Of a stretch of 64,000 nucleotides of DNA, positions 49,242 through 58,529 are shown piece by piece. Source of the DNA: an uncultured Collinsella sp. (GTDB taxonomy: Bacteria > Actinomycetota > Coriobacteriia > Coriobacteriales > Coriobacteriaceae); the NCBI GenBank assembly GCA_959602645.1, contig CAUGTZ010000015.1, forward strand, positions 4,201 to 68,200, written 5' to 3'. Position 1 is the stretch's first letter; the number at the start of each line of letters is the position of its first letter. Made by a program: the position numbers and the translations under genes. Under the pieces are notes generated by a model. The model was not told the origin of the DNA. It worked only from the letters and a program-made list of their open reading frames with translations, and ran no database searches.

Positions 49242-49504
49242 CAGCCAATAAAGACACCTCATTAGCGTAACGAACTGGAAACAATATTCATCTATGAAAG
49301 AAACTTACTCGATAAGCGTGATGAAATATGCGATGAACGGTTAATCGTACTCAGTTTGCAGCTTTACTTTAATAAAGACGCCCTGTAATTACTGTAGCCG
49401 AATAAAGTAGCTGGGAATGCCCGAAATGAAAATCCCCCGCTGTTTGACGAATGCATAAACAGTGGGAGAGTCGATAACTGGATGAATATCATACCAATGT
49501 GGAT
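49242..49504. other. Intergenic region between dipeptidase and lipid kinase units
   Basis: Holds a minus-strand terminator-like hairpin at 49436-49466 (CCCACTGTTT with AAACAGCGGG on the minus strand, one mismatch, then GGATTTTCATTT) that ends the lipid kinase/small peptide unit, and AT-rich DNA that probably carries the dipeptidase promoter. No gene seen. Confidence 0.5.
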
Positions 49505-49597
49505 TTACTTCTTTCGGCGGTGAATCACGTTGATGGCGTAACCGACGAGCATGGCCAAGACGATGACAATAAAGCCGATCAGGGGATTGTCGTTCAT
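49505..49597 (-). CDS. 30-aa single-helix membrane peptide
   Basis: ATG 49597 has GGAGGACCCT directly before it, and starts 9 bp after the lipid kinase stop. The product is MNDNPLIGFIVIVLAMLVGY then AINVIHRRKK: a short polar start, one membrane helix of about 20 residues and a basic tail, so N-out/C-in by the positive-inside rule. A terminator follows. No family recognised; the ribosome site and operon position make it a credible gene. Confidence 0.6.
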   Translation of the reverse strand: MNDNPLIGFIVIVLAMLVGYAINVIHRRKK

Positions 49598-49606
49598 AGG
49601 GTCCTC

Positions 49607-50524
49607 CTATTTTCCGAGCGGGGAGAATTCGTCGACGATGAGGTCGAGGCATTGCGGAAGCGCGCGGGCTCCAAAGACGCCCGAATTGCTGGAGATAATC
49701 TCGCCATCGAACTGCATGCCCAGTGACGGGGTGCAGGTGATCTTGGCTTCCTTGGTCTGGATGATCTTGAACTGTGGGCGCCCGAGTACCTTGCCGGCGG
49801 GGTCAAGCGCAGCGGTGATCACGGTAGGCAGCAGCTGCACGGTGCGCACGGGTTCGATGACCGCAATGTCGACCATGCCGTCGTTCATGCGGCAGTTGGG
49901 GAACAGGTTGATGTCGTTTTGGATGACCGAGGTGTTGCCGGCCATGCAGCAGATGCCATCGAGCTCCTCGACAATGCCGTCATGCTCAATCGTAAAGTGC
50001 GCCACCGTGGGGTTGGGTGTGGCGAGCGCCGACAGGAAATAGGCGATCTCGCCGATATCGTTTTTGGTGGGGGCGGCCTTCATCATGATCTCGGCGTCGT
50101 AGCCCGAGCCGGCGATGATAATAAAGCCGTGGCGCTTCTCGTTGCCGTTTTCGTCGAGCCAAAAGAGCTCGCCCATGTCCACTTTGACCGTGCGGCCGGC
50201 GCGGCAGGCCTTGGCGAGCGCCGCCGCCTCGGGGGCATTGCCGATGTTGTTAAAGAATAGACAGGCCGTGCCGGAGGGGAAGACGAGCGTGGGGACACCG
50301 CACCCGCGCATCTGGTCGAGCACGTTGGAGACGGTACCGTCGCCGCCCGAAACGACCACGCGGTCGAACTCGCGAACGTCCGCCACCGCGTCCTCGGGTT
50401 CCATGCCATCGCCGATAAAGCGCATCACGACCTCGTCGCCACCCTGCGCGAGGGCGTGCGTGAACGCGTAGATTTCATCTGAGCTGGGGCCCGATGCCGG
50501 GTTGTGGATGATAAGGCAGCGCAT
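49607..50524 (-). CDS. Diacylglycerol kinase-family lipid kinase (YegS/DgkB-like)
   Basis: A 305-aa protein. RCLIIHNPASGP at the start, FDRVVVSGGDGTVSNVLDQM (the G-G-D-G-T ATP motif at about 59-64), LVFPSGTACLFFNNIGNAPEA in place of the usual P-x-G-T-x-N-D-x-A-R, and GSGYDAEIMM, with a beta-sandwich C-terminal domain ending QFDGEIISSNSG. It phosphorylates diacylglycerol or a related lipid at the membrane face. The P-x-G-T-A-C-L-F-F variant of the second motif is slightly unusual. Confidence 0.85.
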   Translation of the reverse strand: MRCLIIHNPASGPSSDEIYAFTHALAQGGDEVVMRFIGDGMEPEDAVADVREFDRVVVSGGDGTVSNVLDQMRGCGVPTLVFPSGTACLFFNNIGNAPEAAALAKACRAGRTVKVDMGELFWLDENGNEKRHGFIIIAGSGYDAEIMMKAAPTKNDIGEIAYFLSALATPNPTVAHFTIEHDGIVEELDGICCMAGNTSVIQNDINLFPNCRMNDGMVDIAVIEPVRTVQLLPTVITAALDPAGKVLGRPQFKIIQTKEAKITCTPSLGMQFDGEIISSNSGVFGARALPQCLDLIVDEFSPLGK

Positions 50525-50622
50525 ACTTACGTTCCCGTTCTGTGACTAACCGAGTATAGTTGTAGGGCAATGCCGATATCCTACCCGTGTTTTTCGGGCC
50601 TAACCTTATTCGATGGGTTGAT

Positions 50623-51756
50623 ATGTACATTTCCACACATCAGGCTCTGCTCGACTTTTGCCAGCGCGCTCGTGAGTTCGACGCGATTGCCGTCGATACC
50701 GAGTTTTTGCGCGAGCGCACGTTCCACCCGCGCCTGTGCTTGGTCCAGATTGCCACCCCTGCCGAGAGCGTCGCGGTCGATCCTTTGGTGATCGACGACC
50801 TGTCGCCGCTCGCCGAGCTTATGGGCGATGAGAGTGTGACCAAGGTCTTTCACGCCTGCTCGCAGGATATGGAGGTTATGCTCCATACCGTGGGCGTGCT
50901 GCCGCGTCCCATTTTTGACACGCAGGTGGCCGCCGCCTTCTTGGGCGAGCGCCAGCAGATTTCCTACGGCGCGCTCGTGCAGACGTTTTGCGGCGTCTCA
51001 TTGCCCAAGACCGAGTCACTGACCGATTGGTCGCGCCGCCCGCTGACCGACAAACAGATCGAGTACGCGATTGATGACGTCAAGTACCTGATCGTTGCCT
51101 ATACCGAGATGATGAGCCGCCTACGCGAGCTGGGCCGTGAGGATTGGGTGCTCGACGAGCTGCGCCCGCTGGCCGACGAGTCGCACTACCGCGCCGACCG
51201 CCATGAGGCATTCCGCAAGGTCAAGCGCATCAACTCGTGCAGCCGTCACCAGTTGGGCATCGCGCGCGAGCTCGCCGCCTGGCGCGAGGACCGCGCCGAG
51301 CGCCGCAACATCCCGCGCAAGTGGGTCATGTCCGACGATACGCTGCTGGCGCTCGTCAAGCGCAATCCCGTGCGCGTTGAGGAGTTCCGTAGCATCCGCG
51401 GTACCGATCAGCTGGGGGAGCGCGACGTGGACGGCGCGCTCATGGCCATCAAGCGCGGTGCGAGCTGCCCGCACGATCGCCTGCCGCTCATGGTGCGCGG
51501 GCATCGCCAGATCTCGCCGGAGCTTGAGAGCGTGACGGACCTGATGTATGCGCTCATTCGCCTGGTTGCCGAGCGCTCGGGCGTGGCGACCTCGGTTATC
51601 GCCTCGCGCGATGACTTGGCCGATTACATCGAGCATCCTGAGCAAAGCCCCCTGCGCGAAGGCTGGCGTTTTGAGCTTGTGGGCTCGCGCCTGGACGATC
51701 TGCTTTCCGGCAATATGGGACTCACCGTGAAGGACGGCAAAATCGAGCTTTTGTAG
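50623..51756 (+). CDS. rnd: Ribonuclease D
   Basis: A 377-aa DEDD exonuclease from ATG 50623. AIAVDTEFLRERTF (Asp-Glu), VFHACSQDMEVM (Asp), and QIEYAIDDVKYLI with the Tyr/Asp of the DEDDy class fill residues 20-165; an HRDC domain covers about 205-285 (LGIARELAAWREDRAERRNIPRKWVMSDDTLLALVKRNP pattern). RNase D trims the 3' ends of tRNA and other stable RNAs. Divergent from the lipid kinase gene. Confidence 0.9.
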   Translation: MYISTHQALLDFCQRAREFDAIAVDTEFLRERTFHPRLCLVQIATPAESVAVDPLVIDDLSPLAELMGDESVTKVFHACSQDMEVMLHTVGVLPRPIFDTQVAAAFLGERQQISYGALVQTFCGVSLPKTESLTDWSRRPLTDKQIEYAIDDVKYLIVAYTEMMSRLRELGREDWVLDELRPLADESHYRADRHEAFRKVKRINSCSRHQLGIARELAAWREDRAERRNIPRKWVMSDDTLLALVKRNPVRVEEFRSIRGTDQLGERDVDGALMAIKRGASCPHDRLPLMVRGHRQISPELESVTDLMYALIRLVAERSGVATSVIASRDDLADYIEHPEQSPLREGWRFELVGSRLDDLLSGNMGLTVKDGKIELL

Positions 51757-51888
51757 GTATATAGCTACGCGGTTTTCCAAACGATGCAAACGCTCTAGGG
51801 CGGCAATGCCAAAACATCGATGCTGATATGCTTGCCAGCTGAGTGGGTAGAATGCCTCCAACGTGTAACTCGATTCGGAGGAATTCGC

Positions 51889-52593
51889 ATGCCCTATTAC
51901 TATGGATATGGCTTTGGCATCGACCCGCTGTACCTGCTGGTTGTTCTTGTCTGCACGGTGCTTGGCCTTGCCGCGCAGAGCTATATCAACTCTACGTACA
52001 AGACCTGGTCTAAGGTGCGCTCGGACGGCGATACGGGTGCCACGGTTGCTCGCCGCATGCTCGACGCCAACGGCTGCAATGCCGTGGGTATCAAGGGCGT
52101 TGCCGGCGAGCTCACCGATCATTACAACCCGCAGGATAACAACCTGTATCTGTCGGATTCCAACCGTTCGGGCGGCTCGGTCGCAAGCGTTGCTGTCGCT
52201 TGCCACGAGGCAGGTCATGCCGCGCAGCGTCAAAGCGGTTACGCCATGATGAAGGTACGCACCGCTTTGGTCCCCGTCGTCAACTTTACCCAGAACACCT
52301 GGACGATCGTGCTGCTCATGGGCCTGTTTATGAACATAGCAGGGCTCACGACCCTCGCGCTGATCTTCTTCTCGTTTAGTGTGCTATTCCAGCTGGTTAC
52401 GCTGCCGGTCGAGATTGATGCCAGCCGACGTGCCGTGGCGTATATTGAGCAGTCGGGCATGAGTTCCAAGCAGGTCAACGGTGCCAAGAAGGTGTTGACG
52501 GCTGCCGCGCTCACCTACGTGGCCGCGGCGCTCACCTCGATTATTCAGCTGCTCTACCTTATGGCTCGCTACAACAGAAACTCCAACCGATAA
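51889..52593 (+). CDS. Membrane zinc metallopeptidase (YugP/Zn-protease-2 family)
   Basis: A 234-aa protein; GGAGGAATTCGC sets ATG 51889. After MPYYYGYGFGIDP comes a first membrane helix, then VARRMLDANG, NLYLSDSNRSGGSVASVAVACHEAGHAAQ with the zinc motif H-E-A-G-H (about residues 104-108), three more helices (VVNFTQNTWTIVLLMGLFMNIAG, FSVLFQLVTLPVEIDASRRA and a C-terminal one). The E-I-D-A-S-R-R-A segment supplies the third zinc ligand. The family is widespread, with unclear substrates. Confidence 0.88.
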   Translation: MPYYYGYGFGIDPLYLLVVLVCTVLGLAAQSYINSTYKTWSKVRSDGDTGATVARRMLDANGCNAVGIKGVAGELTDHYNPQDNNLYLSDSNRSGGSVASVAVACHEAGHAAQRQSGYAMMKVRTALVPVVNFTQNTWTIVLLMGLFMNIAGLTTLALIFFSFSVLFQLVTLPVEIDASRRAVAYIEQSGMSSKQVNGAKKVLTAAALTYVAAALTSIIQLLYLMARYNRNSNR

Positions 52594-52708
52594 CAAATGG
52601 GACCGACGGGCGCCGTGGGGATTTGTGTCCCCGCGGCGCTGTACTATGTGTTGGACTTGAATTAGCGCAGGGCCGGAGCCCATGTGCACGATGACGAAAG
52701 GGGGCTGC

Positions 52709-54160
52709 GTGGCAGGCTGGAATCTAACCGGCAATGCCGTTTCCGCCGAGTTCGACGGATCGGACGAGCAGGAGCGCAAAGAGCTCAGCGTGAGCCAAGC
52801 GGTGGAGATCGCCGCCGGCGCGCTCGATGCCATTCCACAGCTGAGCGTTTTGGGTGAGGTCACTGGTTTCCGCGGTCCCAATGCCCGAAGCGGCCACTGC
52901 TACTTCCAAATCAAGGACGACTCGGCGGCCGTCGACTGTATCATCTGGAAGGGCGCCTACCTTAAGCGCACCTTCGATCTGCGCGACGGCATGCAGGTGA
53001 GCTTTAAGGGCAGCTTTAATCTCTACAAGCCCACAGGCCGCATGAGCTTCGTCGCTCGCTCGTTTTCGCTGGCGGGGGAGGGCCTGCTGCGTCAACAAGT
53101 GGCGCAACTGGCCGAAAAGCTGCGTCGCGAGGGCCTGATGGACGAGGCACGCAAACGTCGCATTCCGGTGTTTTGCTCGCGTGTGGCGGTCGTCACCTCG
53201 CTTTCGGGCGCCGTAATCGACGACGTCAAGCGTACGCTGCGCCGTCGCAACCCGCTCGTCGAAGTCGTCTGCGTGGGCGCAAAGGTCCAGGGTGAGGGTG
53301 CGCCGGCGGAGCTTATTGAAGGCTTGCGCCGCGCCGCCGCCATTATGCCGGCGCCCGATTGCATCTTGCTGGTGCGCGGCGGTGGCTCCTTCGAAGACCT
53401 TATGACCTTTAACGACGAAGGGCTTGCCCGTGCGGTGGCGGCCTGTCCCGTGCCCGTGGTGACGGGCATTGGCCATGAGCCCGATACCTCGATCTGCGAC
53501 ATGGTGAGCGACCGCCGGGCCTCCACGCCCACGGCGGCGGCCGAATCGGTGGCGCCGGCTATGACGGAGTTGGCCGATGTACTCGAGGCGCGTCATCAGC
53601 GTCTGGGCGCCGCGATGGCTTCGATGATTGGGTCGAATCAGGTTGATTTGGAGATGCTCGATCAGCGTGGTCGCCGCGCCTGGGATACCTATACGGCCCG
53701 TCTGGGCGATGCGCTCGATGCAGCCGCGCGCCGCCCGTGCCTCAACGACCCAACGTTTATGGTCGAGCGCCGCGAATCGGAGCTTGCCTTGACGGCCGAT
53801 CGTCTGTCCGGCGCCATAACGCGCTCGGTTGGGGCCTTCCGCTCCAACTTCGAGCGTCTGCCCGAGCGCTTGGTCGCAAGCACCTCGGGGCTCGATGGCA
53901 AGCGCCATGCGCTCATGCTCGCAAGCTCCCGTCTGGAGCATCAGGGACGTACGATGCTCAGCAGGCCGGCGTCCGACCTGGGCCGTGCGGCAGCCTCGCT
54001 CGAGGCCCTGTCGCCGCTTAAGGTACTTGCCCGCGGCTATTCCATCGCGTACAGCGATGATGGTGTGGCTACGAGTGCCCAGACCTTTAAGCCAGGCGAC
54101 GCCATCCGCGTGCGCATGGCGGACGGTAACGTGTCGGCAACCGTCAACGCGGTCGAGTAG
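52709..54160 (+). CDS. xseA: Exodeoxyribonuclease VII large subunit
   Basis: About 483 aa. The start is ambiguous: GTG 52709 follows AAAGGGGG well, while ATGs at 52682 and 52691 lie behind a weaker GGAG. Residues 20-115 are the OB-fold (LSVSQAVEIAAGALDAIPQLSVLGEVTGF, HCYFQIKDDSAAVDCIIWKG), followed by the catalytic domain with VTSLSGAVIDDV, RGGGSFEDLMTFNDEGLARA, VVTGIGHEPDTSICD and RASTPTAAAE, then a helical region and LKVLARGYSIAY. With XseB it degrades single-stranded DNA in both directions in repair. xseB follows 42 bp downstream. Confidence 0.9.
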   Translation: MAGWNLTGNAVSAEFDGSDEQERKELSVSQAVEIAAGALDAIPQLSVLGEVTGFRGPNARSGHCYFQIKDDSAAVDCIIWKGAYLKRTFDLRDGMQVSFKGSFNLYKPTGRMSFVARSFSLAGEGLLRQQVAQLAEKLRREGLMDEARKRRIPVFCSRVAVVTSLSGAVIDDVKRTLRRRNPLVEVVCVGAKVQGEGAPAELIEGLRRAAAIMPAPDCILLVRGGGSFEDLMTFNDEGLARAVAACPVPVVTGIGHEPDTSICDMVSDRRASTPTAAAESVAPAMTELADVLEARHQRLGAAMASMIGSNQVDLEMLDQRGRRAWDTYTARLGDALDAAARRPCLNDPTFMVERRESELALTADRLSGAITRSVGAFRSNFERLPERLVASTSGLDGKRHALMLASSRLEHQGRTMLSRPASDLGRAAASLEALSPLKVLARGYSIAYSDDGVATSAQTFKPGDAIRVRMADGNVSATVNAVE

Positions 54161-54202
54161 ACCTCGTTTCACAGTGATAGACCCTTAGGAAAGGAAACAG
54201 AT

Positions 54203-54469
54203 ATGGCAGAGAAGACCCCGGTCGAGCAGCTTACGTACAAGCAGGCCTCGCAGGAGCTGGAGCTCATCATCCGCAGCCTGGAGTCGGGCGATATGGAGCT
54301 CGAGGAGTCGCTCGAGAGCTACACCCGCGGCGTCGAGCTCCTCAAGAGCCTGCGCACCCGCCTGTCCGATGCCGAGCAGAAGGTCTCGGTGCTCCTTAAG
54401 GACGTCGACGGCAACGACGTGCTCACCGACGGCGAAGCCGCCAACACCGACGACAGCCTCTCGTTCTAA
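54203..54469 (+). CDS. xseB: Exodeoxyribonuclease VII small subunit
   Basis: An 88-aa helical protein after AGGAAAGGAAAC. YKQASQELELIIRSLESGDMELEESLESYTRGVELLKSLRTRLSDAEQKVSVL (pattern across 8-60) is the XseB signature. It coats the XseA helical stalk. Encoded directly after xseA. Confidence 0.93.
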   Translation: MAEKTPVEQLTYKQASQELELIIRSLESGDMELEESLESYTRGVELLKSLRTRLSDAEQKVSVLLKDVDGNDVLTDGEAANTDDSLSF

Positions 54470-54518
54470 CCATTCCGACCAAATAAAATCACCTTGGTCT
54501 GTGAGAAAGGAACCAACC

Positions 54519-54854
54519 ATGTGCGATTGCATCTTCTGCAAAATTGCCAACCACGAGATCCCCTCGACCGTTGTCTATGAGGACGATCAGGTCGTCGCGT
54601 TCGACGACCTTAACCCCCAGGCGCCGGTCCACACGCTCGTGATCCCCAAGAAGCACTACAGCGACATCGCCGACAACGTGCCGGCCGAGACCATGGGCGC
54701 TATGGCTCACGCCATCCAGGAGGTCGCCAAGGCCAAGGGCCTGGAGGACGGTTTCCGCGTCATCTCCAACAAGGGCGTCAATGCCGGCCAGACCGTCATG
54801 CACTTCCACATGCACGTCCTCGGCGGCAAAAACCTGGGCGAGAACCTCATCTGA
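54519..54854 (+). CDS. HIT-family (histidine triad) nucleotide hydrolase
   Basis: A 111-aa protein; GAGAAAGGAACC precedes ATG 54519. CDCIFCKIANHEIPSTVVYEDDQVVAFDDLNPQAPVHTLVIPKKHY (pattern, residues 2-48) and HFHMHVLGGKNLGENL with the H-x-H-x-H triad at about 97-101. The HinT group hydrolyses AMP-linked phosphoramidates. Probably co-transcribed with xseAB. Confidence 0.92.
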   Translation: MCDCIFCKIANHEIPSTVVYEDDQVVAFDDLNPQAPVHTLVIPKKHYSDIADNVPAETMGAMAHAIQEVAKAKGLEDGFRVISNKGVNAGQTVMHFHMHVLGGKNLGENLI

Positions 54855-54895
54855 GGGCGCGTAGCCCGTCGACTTGGCTGCCTTTGGAGTAATCT

Positions 54896-55786
54896 ATGCA
54901 GCTTTCTCAACTCGAATACCTTCAAGCGGTAGCGAACTATGGCGGCGTGCGCAAAGCAGCTCGCGCCGTTCATGTGAGTCCGCAGGCCGTTTCGTCGGCA
55001 ATCAAAAAGTTGGAATCTGAGTATCAGATTGTTTTGCTCGACCGATCGGCGGGGGAGGCTGTTTTGTCTCCGGCGGGCAGAGAATTTGCACGTCGTGCAC
55101 GCGTGATCTTGGCACAAGTCGACGATCTCAAAAAGTACGCTCAATCGAGGGGCGACGGCGTTTCGCCCGATGGCCACTTTCGTCTTTACGCCCCCTGCCT
55201 TCATGGACGGGGGCGCCTTTTTGCCGAAAAATGGTATGACTCGTTTGAACGCTCGCACCCTCAGATTCATCTTGATGTGTGGCATCAGCCAACGGCAACA
55301 TGCTTTGAATCACTTATACTTGGAATTTCGGACGCGGCTATCTCATTCGAGGAACCACGGGACAGCGTCCTTTCTTCAAAATATTTGGGTGAAAAAGAGC
55401 TCAAGGTTCTTTCGTGCCCGGCGGGTCATCAATCTGTGGGCGCCATGACCATTCGCGAATTACTGGGCGGCAGGCTCGCTGTTCCCATTAATTTGTCACC
55501 CTGTCTCAATGCAATCAATCAATGTCCCGAAGCCCAGCTCGTCAATTTTCGCTTCCGTGATGTTGAATACGGAAGCAGGGCTCAGACTGAGTTTCTTCAA
55601 GCCGGGGGATTGATATTGAGTTTGTCTGGGTCCTCTCTCGCATCGGATGGGTCAGAAGTGAGTGAGTGCTCCATTGAAGGTTCGCGTGATGTAACCTTGC
55701 CTATCTACTTTTGCTATCGGCAAAATTCCTGGACTGATCGACACCAGACGGTTTTTCTGCACCTATTGCGTCATCTTGCTTCGTGA
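54896..55786 (+). CDS. LysR-family transcriptional regulator
   Basis: A 296-aa protein. Residues 1-60 are the winged HTH (LSQLEYLQAVANYGGVRKAARAVHVSPQAVSSAIKKLESEYQIVLLDRS, pattern), a linker helix follows, and the rest is a periplasmic-binding-type effector domain (HFRLYAPCLHGRG..., KELKVLSCPAGH, AGGLILSLSGSS). The following MFS gene, 119 bp downstream on the same strand, is its likely target. Codon use is less GC-rich than in the preceding genes. Confidence 0.85.
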   Translation: MQLSQLEYLQAVANYGGVRKAARAVHVSPQAVSSAIKKLESEYQIVLLDRSAGEAVLSPAGREFARRARVILAQVDDLKKYAQSRGDGVSPDGHFRLYAPCLHGRGRLFAEKWYDSFERSHPQIHLDVWHQPTATCFESLILGISDAAISFEEPRDSVLSSKYLGEKELKVLSCPAGHQSVGAMTIRELLGGRLAVPINLSPCLNAINQCPEAQLVNFRFRDVEYGSRAQTEFLQAGGLILSLSGSSLASDGSEVSECSIEGSRDVTLPIYFCYRQNSWTDRHQTVFLHLLRHLAS

Positions 55787-55905
55787 AATTAATTGGCTTC
55801 GAGACGTCAAGTGATTATTGACGCCTTGTAACACATAGCTGACAGCTTTGCCCTCATGCTTTTCCAAGATTCCGATTTAGATTGCTGACTCTTGGAGGGC
55901 GGAGC

Positions 55906-57066
55906 ATGAAAAACCGTACGGTTTTGCTTTATATGACGTTCGTTTTTCTGTCGAACTTCAGCACCGTCTTGTATTTTCTAACTGTCTACCTTGAGTTCGT
56001 CGGGCTTTCGATGGTAGCGATTTCTAGCATGATGATTGCATATCAAGTGAGCAAGTTCATCCTTGAAGTTCCCACTGGCTATATTGCTGATAGGTTTGGA
56101 CGAAAGACTAGCGGTCTCGTTGGCGTTGTGGGAATGCTTGGATACTACGCCGCCCTGCTTCTCGTCCGTTCTCCTTTGCTTTTAATCGGCGCGTTTGCCC
56201 TCAAAGGTTTTGCCGTTGCATGTGTGAGCGGATCCATAGAAGCGATTTACATTGACAGCGTCTCTCGGGACCAGCTCGTAAGACTTAATGTCGTTGAGCG
56301 ATTTGTTTTCTATGCCTCTTATGCCATCTCCGCTTGTGTGGGCGGTTTCATTTCGTCCGTCGGTGCATACCTCATTGGTCTTTCGGCAGATATCATCGCA
56401 ATGGTGTTGACGTTGGTTGTCGTTATCTGCATTCCTGAGATGCGAAGAGGGGGCACTGCGGCGACACCTGAGCGTGGAATGACCCCGAAGATGATCGGTG
56501 CTGCTATTACGGGTAATGGCATTCTTCGGTCAGCGTTCATCATGGATTGTTCTCAGGCATTTGCCTTCGTCGCCCTGGAAGACTTTTTCTCACTGTTGCT
56601 TGCAGGCCGCGGAATGAATGCCGTCGCTTCGGGCGTGACCATTGCAGTCCAGCTCCTTGCCTCCGCCTCCATAGGGTTTATTGTTCCCAGTGTGATTGCT
56701 CGTGTCGACAAGGGCCGTTTTGCGCGTATTTGCGGCATCATTCGCTTAGCATTGACAGCTTTGTTTTTGATTCCCCTTACTCCGGCTAATTTGCTGCCCG
56801 TGTTCTATGTGCTTCAGACGGTTGCGTACTCGTTGTTTGCCCCAATCAAATACTCAGTTTTCCAAAATGCTGCCGATTCTTCGATGCGCTGTTCACTGAT
56901 TTCGGTTCAAAGCCAGATGGTGGCGGTGGGTGCCGTTCTTTTCTATCTGCTCAACGCTGTGTTGAGTAGCGTTGCGGGCATTCGAGTCGTATTGCTTGTT
57001 GCGCTCGGGATTTCTTCCCTGGTGTATATCCCCGAGCTATTTCGTCTTACAAGTCAAAGGCCGTGA
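55906..57066 (+). CDS. MFS transporter
   Basis: A 386-aa protein, 12 predicted helices; GGAGGGCGGAGC sets ATG 55906. RTVLLYMTFVFLSNFSTVLYFLTVYLEFVGLSMVAISSMMIAYQVSKFILEVPTGYIADRFGRKTSG (pattern) contains the MFS loop motif D-R-F-G-R-K-T at about residues 66-72 and the E-V-P-T-G-x-x-A-D motif of the drug-efflux-like group. Substrate unknown; probably regulated by the LysR protein upstream. Confidence 0.83.
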   Translation: MKNRTVLLYMTFVFLSNFSTVLYFLTVYLEFVGLSMVAISSMMIAYQVSKFILEVPTGYIADRFGRKTSGLVGVVGMLGYYAALLLVRSPLLLIGAFALKGFAVACVSGSIEAIYIDSVSRDQLVRLNVVERFVFYASYAISACVGGFISSVGAYLIGLSADIIAMVLTLVVVICIPEMRRGGTAATPERGMTPKMIGAAITGNGILRSAFIMDCSQAFAFVALEDFFSLLLAGRGMNAVASGVTIAVQLLASASIGFIVPSVIARVDKGRFARICGIIRLALTALFLIPLTPANLLPVFYVLQTVAYSLFAPIKYSVFQNAADSSMRCSLISVQSQMVAVGAVLFYLLNAVLSSVAGIRVVLLVALGISSLVYIPELFRLTSQRP

Positions 57067-57099
57067 GTATTTGGGCATCGATAACTTATATATCAACGC

Positions 57100-57133
57100 A
57101 ATAAACCCGAGCGCGAGGGCGTTTGGGTTTATT
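57100..57133 (+). terminator. Terminator-like hairpin before ackA copy 1
   Basis: AATAAACCC (57100-57108) and GGGTTTATT (57125-57133), 9 perfect pairs, then ATTG. It separates the MFS gene from ackA. Confidence 0.7.
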
Positions 57134-57186
57134 ATTGAAGCGTATGTAACCTGGCGGCGCCACACCGCCTGTTAGTAGGGAGACAC

Positions 57187-58365
57187 ATGAACGTTCTGGT
57201 CGTCAACGCAGGATCTTCGACCCTTAAGTATCAGGTCATCGATACCAAGTCCCACAAGGTGTCCGCAAAGGGCTCCTGCGAGCGCGTCTGCTTTACCGGT
57301 GGTGCCTTCACCCACGCTGCCAACGGCTCCAAGAAGGTGACCGAGAACATCGAGTTCCCCGACCACAAGGTCGCCATCGAGGTCGTCCTGAAGGACCTCG
57401 AGGCTAACGGCGTCAAGATCGAGGGCATTGGCCACCGTATCGTTCAGGGCGGTTGGTACTTTGGCGATTCCTCCCTCGTCGACGAGGACGTCCTCGCCAA
57501 GATCCGCGAGGTCGCTCCGCTCGCCCCGCTGCACAACAACCCCGAGGCCAACGTTATCGAGTACTGCCTGGAGCAGTATCCCGACCTGCCCAACGTCACG
57601 GTCTACGATACTGCTTTCCACTTCAATATGCCCGAGGTCGCCAAGACCTACGCCCTGCCCAAGGACGTCTGCGACAAGCTGCACATCCGTAAGTACGGCG
57701 CCCACGGCACCAGCTACCGCTACATCTCCAAGAAGGTTGCCGAGATGACCAACGGCGAGGCTCGCAAGGTCGTCGTGTGCCACATCGGTTCCGGCGCTTC
57801 CCTGTGCGCCATCGAGGACGGCAAGTGCATGGACACCACCATGGGCTTGACGCCGCTCGACGGTGTCATGATGGGCACCCGCTGCGGCTCCATCGACCCG
57901 GCCACCGTGTGCTACCTGCAGCGCGAAGGCGGCTACACCTTCGACGAGGTCGACGAGATGATGAACAAGAAGTCCGGTCTTTTGGCTGTGACCGGCGGCA
58001 AGACCAACGACTGCCGCAACGTCGAGGAGCTCGCCGCCGCTGGTGACCCCGAGGCTCAGCTCGCCTTCGACATGTTTGTCTACAAGATTGCCGCCAAGGC
58101 CGCCGAGATGGCCACTTCCATGTGCGGCATGGACACCCTGGTCTTTACCGCCGGCATCGGCGAGCACGCTCCGGCCGTCCGCGCTGGCGTGGCCGACCGT
58201 CTGGCCTTTATGGGCGTCAAGATGGACCACGCCCGCAACGCTCTGCGCGGCGACGGCGCTTGGTGCCTGTCCGCCAAGGATTCCAAGGTCAAGATCTTCG
58301 TCATCCCCACGGACGAGGAGTTCATGATCGCTTCCGACGTCGAGCGCATTGTCAACGGCAAGTAA
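57187..58365 (+). CDS. ackA: Acetate kinase, copy 1
   Basis: A 392-aa ASKHA kinase. MNVLVVNAGSSTLKYQVID (phosphate loop), GIGHRIVQGG (Arg84), YDTAFHFNMP (Asp141), KYGAHGTSYRY, GSGASLCAIEDGKCMDTTMGLTPLDGVMMGTRCGSIDP (pattern), FTAGIGEHAPAVR and IPTDEEFMIASD (late Glu). It makes ATP from acetyl phosphate in fermentation. In most acetate kinases the motif is H-G-T-S-H; here the second His is Tyr177, whereas copy 2 keeps His. The active-site His173 is present. A tandem paralogue follows 164 bp downstream; pta is convergent. Confidence 0.92.
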   Translation: MNVLVVNAGSSTLKYQVIDTKSHKVSAKGSCERVCFTGGAFTHAANGSKKVTENIEFPDHKVAIEVVLKDLEANGVKIEGIGHRIVQGGWYFGDSSLVDEDVLAKIREVAPLAPLHNNPEANVIEYCLEQYPDLPNVTVYDTAFHFNMPEVAKTYALPKDVCDKLHIRKYGAHGTSYRYISKKVAEMTNGEARKVVVCHIGSGASLCAIEDGKCMDTTMGLTPLDGVMMGTRCGSIDPATVCYLQREGGYTFDEVDEMMNKKSGLLAVTGGKTNDCRNVEELAAAGDPEAQLAFDMFVYKIAAKAAEMATSMCGMDTLVFTAGIGEHAPAVRAGVADRLAFMGVKMDHARNALRGDGAWCLSAKDSKVKIFVIPTDEEFMIASDVERIVNGK

Positions 58366-58529
58366 TTGATGCAAGGGGAGGGGACTGGATGGCCTTGTGC
58401 CGTTCAGCCCCCTTTTACGCTCTTTGAGCGAAGAGTTTAATAGCTATTTATTGGATTCTGATAACTTCTTATTAAGGGTACGGCCGCCTTATAGGTTTGC
58501 CGACCGTACTGTAATCACGAAGGAGTCTC

